In this document: in pieces, positions 57,588-64,000 of the stretch | How the letters are laid out: each line of letters opens with the position of its first letter | Position numbering within the stretch: position 1 is the stretch's first letter | Assembly (NCBI GenBank): GCA_020226215.1 | Contig: CM035236.1 | Location: 4,593,001-4,657,000 of the forward strand | Length of the DNA: 64,000 bases | Reading direction: 5' to 3' | Source of the DNA: Sindora glabra | Taxonomy: Eukaryota > Streptophyta > Magnoliopsida > Fabales > Fabaceae | The notes under the pieces: generated by a model | Databases searched by the model: none | Told to the model about the DNA's origin: nothing | The model's input: only the letters and a program-made list of their open reading frames with translations | Position numbers and translations under genes: made by a program

Positions 57588-58817
57588 CATGTGATAATGA
57601 TGATGCATATATCATGGATTCGTACAATCCACTGTAAAAAAGCATAGTACCAATAACATAAATTTAACATGGTTTGACTAATTTACTCTATAAATAAAGA
57701 TAATAAATAAAATTTATTAAAAGAAATTTAAGAGATAAAAATTATAAAATATTTAATTATTTTCAATTTTATATTCTAAATAAATTTAAAATACTTAACA
57801 ATTTTTTTTATTAGAAGTGCATATTCTCACAAAAAGATGAATACATTATTCATTTTTAATGCAAATAATTCCATAAAAAAGAATTAGAGTAAATCGTCAT
57901 CTAATTTTCTTCAACCATACGAGGAAAAAGCTTTTTAAATGTTGCTGGGGGAGTTTTAAACTCCAAAAATAAATATTAATCTTAACAAAACACATTCTGA
58001 TGATAAAAGAAAATATTCGAATCCCCTAAAAATATTTGATCGATATTAAACAAAAGAAATATTCAATTAGTCCACAAATCATATTAAATAGGGCTTTTTA
58101 GAATGTAGTTTTAATGTGACTAATTTCCTCTCTTTTGCAATCAATTTTGCTACAACAACTACTACTTTAACTAATTGCCCACCCTTTTCAAGTGTAATTT
58201 CTATGTTATGTATGAACTAGGTTAGAATCATTATTAATAAGTTCGTAAGAGGTGATCTAATTCTTTCTCATATAATATATAATAATATATAATTATATAA
58301 TAATTAAAATATATAATTTATAATTTTAATTTAATTATATTTTATGTAATTGGAACTAATTAAGTTTATGGCAGAACCTAAAAATTGATCACTTATCCAA
58401 TTTTAATACCTCTATAAGAGAAATCTCAATAGAAACCTGAAGAGTAACAACAGTAAGTGATTGAGTTCAGTAATTTTTCATATAAAATTATTGATTCTAA
58501 AGATAGAGTAACATGGAAAATTTCAAGTAACCTCCGTAGGAGTTGTAGAAACAAACTCTCTCGTTAAACATATTAGTCTCTTTGACAAATTATTCATACC
58601 TATAGGCCAAAAGACTAGATAAAGGAATCTTTAAATGAAAAGAAAAGTAATTTAAAATAAGAAATAACTAGAAATTGATAACAATTCTATTTTGGATAGA
58701 AGAGTAATTTAAAATAGTTTAATATAATATAAAAATTATTAACTTGCATATCTACATGTAGAGGTTAACAATATTCACTTTTTTATTTGAAAAAATTATG
58801 ATACTAATAAATTAAAT
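57588..58817. other. Intergenic DNA, no gene recognised
   Basis: AT-rich. Nothing beyond simple-sequence stretches could be supported. Confidence 0.45.
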
Positions 58818-59306
58818 TAAAATAAGAGATCGTTTGGTTTATGGTAATAACATGAAAAGTTTTATTTCTTAAGAAATAAAAAAAATGAATTGTTTAGTTT
58901 ACCATTATTTATCAAATTGCAAAAAATAGGAATTTTCAAGAAATTTTGTTTCCTAAGAAATATAGAAAGTTATTTATTCACCTCTTCTCTTGATAAGTTC
59001 TACTTTTTATATTATTTATGAATACAAAATAAAATTATTCTTATAAAATTTAATTAATAATAATTAAAATTTATTAATTTATATTATAATAATATTAAGG
59101 ATATAATAATTATTTTATTAACATTTCCTAAGAATTTCAAAATTAAACTAAACAAAGTATAGAAAATTACTTTTTGAGAAGTATTACTTCCTCAATATTA
59201 ATCAAACAACTTTATGTATTTATCTAAAAGTTCACATAAAACGTTATTTTATAAGAAATTCAATCTTTCGCAAGAAATTATTTTTTGTACAACTAAATAA
59301 CTCTTA
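58818..59306 (+). mobile_element. MITE family M, copy 1
   Basis: About 489 bp; ends TAAGAGATCGTTTGGTTTAT and reverse complement TAAGAGTTATTTAGTTGTAC. Interior shares TTTATGAATACAAAATAAAA, AATTAATAATAATTAAAATT and TATTATAATAATATTAAGGA with the copies at 60069 and 62673. No coding capacity. Confidence 0.7.
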
Positions 59307-59549
59307 ATAATATATATTATAATCAATTTGCCATTAACAGTAATTATTTTAATTAATAAATATATTTATTATAAAAATATGAGAGAATGAGTGCAATTAA
59401 TTTAAATATTTCAAATTAATATTTCTATTAAAATTATTTAAATACTCTTTATTATTTTATTATTATTAAATTAATAATAATTTTTTATCCAAATGAAAGA
59501 ATATAGATATGAAGTTTAAGAATCTCTTGTAATATAATAAGAAATGTAA

Positions 59550-59790
59550 GGTCCGTTTGTTTTTCAAAAAATATTTTTTGTAAAAAAATATAATTTCTTT
59601 GAATATAAATGAAAAGGTAGCACATGTCTTTATATTTTATGAATAAAAAAATAATTTCTAAAATTATGATAAAAAAATAACTTCTCTTTTAAAAAATTAT
59701 CTTTCATTAAATTTATTATATTTAATATTAAATATGTATATTATTTTTATTATTTTAATAATTTATAATTACATTTTTATAAATTTTTGC
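59550..59790. mobile_element. Possible truncated MITE
   Basis: Begins AAGGTCCGTTTGTTTTTCAA, a typical GTTTGTTT element end, with AT-rich interior similar to the element at 54571 (TTTATTATATTTAATATT). The opposite end is replaced by the GC-richer block at 59791. Confidence 0.4.
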
Positions 59791-60020
59791 TAAAGCAATC
59801 CGTGCCGCAGATCATACTGATGGAAGTCCACCCCACCCGTGCTGTGAAAGGCGATGAGAGTGGGGCTCCCTCTGCGACTCAGAAAGTGCGAGTCATAGTG
59901 GTCGTGGAGAGGATTATGGCTAATTAATGGCATCTACCATCAGCAACGCGAAAGTCATTTTCACGTGAATTGCTCTACCCAAAATATCGTATAAAATGTG
60001 CAATTTACAAAGTAAAAGCG
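59791..60020. other. GC-richer island, unassigned
   Basis: About 230 bp of balanced composition inside AT-rich DNA, including CCACCCCACCCGTGCTGTGA and a CACGTG at about 59962. No frame or RNA fold recognised. It could be an unmasked fragment of a gene or organelle insert. Confidence 0.35.
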
Positions 60021-60068
60021 TGCCCTTGGTCGACTAGGAAAAAATGGGATAAAGGATATGCACAAAAG

Positions 60069-60767
60069 TAAGAAATCATTTGATCCGTTTCAATAATACG
60101 AAAAATTTTATTTTTTAAGAAATAGAAAATAATTAAATTATTTAATTAGCTATTATCTACAAAAATGAAGGAAATAAGAATTTTTAAAAAATTATACTTC
60201 TCACAAAATATGAAAAATAACTTAGTTACTTCCTTTTAGGTAAATTTTATTTCCTATGTTATTTATAAATATAATAATAAAATTATTTTTATTAAATTTA
60301 ATTAATGATAATTAAAATTTATTAATTTATATTATAATAATATTAAAAATATAATAATTATTTCATTAATATTTTTTAAAATATTTAAAGTTGAACCAAA
60401 TAAAATATAGAAAGTTATTTTTTAAGAAATGTTACCTACCTCCTTTTAGGTAAATTTTATTTCCTTGTATTATTTATAGATATAATGATAAAATTATTTT
60501 TAATAATTTTAATTAATGATAACTAAAATTTATTAATTTATATTAAAATAATATTAATAATATAATAATTATTTTATTAATATTTCTTAAAATATTTAAA
60601 GTTAAAATAAATAAAATATAAAAAATTATGTTTTAGAAATTGTTACTTCTTATGTGTTAGTTAAATAATTTTAAATATTTTTTAAAAAATTTATATAAAA
60701 ATTTATTTTATAAAAAAATTAATTTTTTATAAGCAATTATTATCTGTATAAGTCAAACAACTCCAAA
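60069..60767 (+). mobile_element. MITE family M, copy 2, with internal duplication
   Basis: Left end TAAGAAATCATTTGATCCGT. The central block CTTTTAGGTAAATTTTATTT to AGAAAGTTATTTTTTAAGAA is present twice (about 60232 and 60443, period about 211). This makes the copy about 200 bp longer than its relatives. The right end is worn, so its border is approximate. Confidence 0.65.
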
Positions 60768-60999
60768 AAATTCTGTCTTATGCTATTTGCACAATTGCAT
60801 TACTTATAGACGTTTAATAAGCTTCATTTCAAAACCAAAATGTTGTTCACATTCTTATATTAAAATTCTTAAAATGCCTCAAAATTTTAATAATGCAATA
60901 ATAGTATTTGCAAGTTATTTGGGAGATTTTACATTTTATTATAAATAAAATTCAAATTCAAAATTTGAATAAAATATTAAATAAATTATTATTTTTATA

Positions 61000-62672
61000 A
61001 TTAAAAAAATCCTTAAGGTATACCTTTTTTAACCAACACATGTATGTCATGTACGTATATTCAATTGCACACGCATAAAGTGCGCAGCCGATTTTGTAGA
61101 AAATAATGAGAAAATTAGAAAGTAAAAAGGAATGAAAAGATGGGCGCGTGCGAATTATTATGATTTGTGGCGTAAACCCAAATTCCGGCTTTGTCAGCTT
61201 CTTTAGTTCCTTTAAGCCGGGGTTTTGTCACCTAAACTGAAGTTGACTTTCGTTAATTACTTTACTCTTTTTTTATTTAGCAGCAATTCTCAATCTTATT
61301 CACAATAACGATATATGCTACAATCAAATTTCTAATCCCATTTAAAAATAAAATGAGAAAGATTTAAAGATTACTATAATCAATATTATTTGAGTTGTTA
61401 ATTACTTGATTTGCTTAAATCAAACCAACTGGTTGTGGACACGCAACAATCACAACAAATTAAAACCGTTTCTGGCATATTAGAAATTATAGAACGCAAT
61501 AACAAGACATTTAAATATATATTAATATATAGTTGAAATTCATTTGCAGAGAAACATACTACGGGACATCCTTTTCCGCTTTCGTTTCATGTTTTCGATG
61601 TTTTAAGTAGGGAGACCACCGTCCACTGTATAAACGTGGAAAATGAAAAGTGAACGTAGACACGCGGAGCCATTTTCAGCAAGGGAGTCTGAGACCACAT
61701 CATGAGGCATGGATTCATTTTCATTCTCCTTGACTTAAACTCACTGAATTTATTAATTAATTAAGTCGAATACAGTACTACCTCATCGGTGCTAATTTTG
61801 TTTATTTTATCATGATAAAAGTAAGAGGAGGACCCTGCAGATGTAAATGGTTTAGCTGACTGTGAAATTTTAAATAAAAATTTGGTAACATTTTTTTATC
61901 CACAAATTTAAATTCAACTCAATACTATTTGTCTAGTTCAATGAGTAATCCTTCTTGAAGAATTCCCTAGTACTTAAAAGGTTAGTTGAATTACTATCCT
62001 TTAAACTCCATTGGTTTGTATTTATAATTGTAAATTGTGTCAATTGATTTAGTCTTTGCATAATGGTTTTTCATAACAAATAAGTGAAAGGTGAATTTTT
62101 TTATATATATGTAAAAATAATTAAATTATTAAATATATATAAATAAGGATTATGAATCGAAACTTGATAGTAGAAAAAATTATAAATTTTTTAAAAAATT
62201 AAATGTTATTTGAATAAATTTTTTTGATAAAATTGAATATTTTTAATTATAAAGAAGTGTACATAATAAATGAAAATAAATATAAAATATTAGTAAATGA
62301 ACTATGATGCTTTATTGCTAATCAAGGAGAAATAAAAAAAAAGTACATATACTTAAATATTCCAGGGTACTTATAAAGATGAAAAAGTTTATAAATCACA
62401 TAATATAAAAAATCAGTTTTTAAAGAAGAAACTATCCAAAAATGCCGTGAATAATTTTCTTATCGACACTTGGACATATGTAGTTGCATGTGTCTATCGG
62501 AGCCATTATGAATGCAGAACCACAACTGCTAACCTCATAATATGTCCATAAGCTGGTCAGTTGCAAGTCATTATCAAATCTCTTACAAATTATTTCGACT
62601 TGAATCACCTAATTGGTTCTACCTTAAATATTGTCAATAGGGTTTGTTGAAATTTTTGGATGGGCTAACACT
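61000..62672. other. Intergenic DNA, no gene recognised
   Basis: Patches of ordinary complexity occur at 61020-61260 and 61540-61740, but I see no domain, exon or RNA in them. The rest is AT-rich. Confidence 0.4.
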
Positions 62673-63174
62673 TAAGAGTCATTTGATTCATATAAAATGT
62701 AATTTCTTACAAGAAATTAAACTTCATAATTAGGAAATAACTTCCTATATGAATTTTCTGATAAATACTCAAAATTATTTGGTTAATACTTGGTTGATAT
62801 ATAGGAAATGACACTTTTTAAAAAATAACTTTTTATGTCTTGTTTAATTCAATTTTAAATATTTTATGAAGTATTTATAAAATGACTATTATATTTTTAA
62901 TATTATTATAATATAAAATAATAAATTTTAATTTTTATTAATTAAATTTAGTGAGGATAATTTTATCATTATATCTATAAATAACATGAGAAATAAAACT
63001 TACATAAAGGGAGGTGTGTAAGCGACTTCCAATATTTTATGAGAAGTAGAAATTTTTAAAAAGTTCTATTTTTCACAATTTGTGAAATAATGATTAACTA
63101 AACAACTCATCAATTTTTTATTTTTCAAGAAATAAAAATTTTCATGCTATTAAGGCGAACAAAACGACTTCTTA
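62673..63174 (-). mobile_element. MITE family M, copy 3, opposite orientation
   Basis: About 502 bp; ends TAAGAGTCATTTGATTCATA and reverse complement TAAGAAGTCGTTTTGTTCGC. Its interior matches the reverse complement of copies 1 and 2 (for example TTATAATATAAAATAATAAATTT-type and ACTTAAATAAAG segments), showing inverted insertion. Confidence 0.68.
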
Positions 63175-63714
63175 TTTATCAAACCATTAAGTCACAAGAC
63201 ACCTTTTTTTTCTTAATCCTCTGAACTGAAAAACAATTTATGAAATTTTGATGAATATATTTAATTGAATTTTTTTTTAAAAAAAGAAATTTGTAACTTA
63301 AGTTTCACCGGTGAAAAACAATCATTTGATCCAAAATTCTAAAAATTATTTATAGTCATCAATTGTGAGGGGAGGAATCAGAAATTTTTTATTGGGAGAC
63401 AAAATTTTATACACATAAAATGTTAAATATTATTAAATAATTAAAGTAATTAATTATAATATTTTTTAATTTTAAATTTTTATATACTAATAAATTAAAT
63501 ATTTTGAATTAGATGATTATAGTATACTATATAAAATTAATTTAAATGATTAGATAGATAAAAATTAAAATAGAAGTTATGGATTTTAAATGGATAATGA
63601 ATTTTTCATACCATAAAAATAGGTATTATTAAAATTTCTTATTAAAAAAATATAAGAAAGATAAATTATGATAAATATATTAATAAAAATTCAAAGTACT
63701 CTACATAAAATTAT

Positions 63715-63800
63715 AAGGAATAAATATGTATAAGAGACGGCCCAATGTATGAAGCTCCTGCTATGCGGGGGTCCGAGGAGAATTGAACCACTTTGGATCT
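63715..63800 (-). repeat. Probable SINE 3' end or related tRNA-like repeat fragment
   Basis: On the minus strand it reads GTGGTTCAATTCTCCTCGGA, CCCCCGCATAGCAGGAGCTT, then CATACATTGGGCCGTCTCTT. A GGTTCAA box-B-like word, followed by GGGAGCTT..GCACTGGGCTGCCC-type sequence, is usual in the 3' half of plant tRNA-derived SINEs. The tRNA-like 5' half is not seen. Identification is from memory of the family. Confidence 0.4.
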
Positions 63801-64000
63801 AAAGAATAAATATGTATAATTTAAGAAAATAAGAAGAAGTATAATTTGAGGTACATGTATAATATGTAGAAGAGATAATATTTTATATATATTCAATCCA
63901 AGATTCACGTATAATAATGTTTTTAACTATAATTTTCCTGTTGGTAGTGATATATTATAGTTAAAAGTTATTTTAAAATTAATCTTATAAGCTAATAAAT

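Overview
The window is nuclear DNA of a flowering plant, most likely a eudicot. It is AT-rich and gene-poor, with split genes using GT-AG introns, LTR retrotransposons, MITEs and integrated plastid DNA. The species cannot be named from this sequence alone. Only four loci look like working nuclear genes: a 65-residue tail-anchored membrane protein (4493-4690, minus), an eight-exon RAB1/RABD2-type small GTPase (15760-18584, plus), a tRNA-Glu(CTC) gene (39880-39951, minus) and an intronless plastid-targeted DAD1-like phospholipase A1 (48291-49922, minus).

Layout. 1-3225: plastid DNA in the nucleus, colinear with the plastome segment rpl33-rps18-rpl20-rps12 exon 1-clpP and carrying nonsense mutations. 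3226-11687: the small membrane-protein gene, a GC-rich island of possible mitochondrial origin (5590-5985), then AT-rich DNA with MITEs, a palindromic minisatellite and a hAT-like element with an 8-bp target duplication. 11688-14310: a second plastid insert built from at least three non-adjacent plastome pieces (rps2-rpoC2, trnA-trnI, trnR spacer). 15400-18760: the RAB gene. 20368-26060: a decayed PPR gene split by a complete but dead copia element (A) with 5-bp target duplications. 28260-36600: an unrecognised block interrupted by a second copia element (B), followed at once by a MULE-like element with roughly 230-bp GC-rich inverted repeats and a perfect 9-bp target duplication. 39880-45533: tRNA-Glu and, about 160 bp upstream of it, a young copia element (C) of the same family as B that has lost most of its reverse transcriptase. 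46590-64000: the lipase gene in repeat-rich DNA with several MITE families, microsatellites and a probable SINE tail.

The genes form no operon or pathway; each is an independent nuclear locus. RABD2 acts in ER-to-Golgi transport, and the lipase hydrolyses plastid membrane lipids in the group linked to oxylipin and jasmonate precursors. The most informative content is the record of insertions: three LTR elements, one MULE-like element and one hAT-like element have ends and target duplications that can be placed to the base, and the two plastid inserts differ in how they were assembled. I found no CRISPR array, prokaryotic system or clear new enzyme system.
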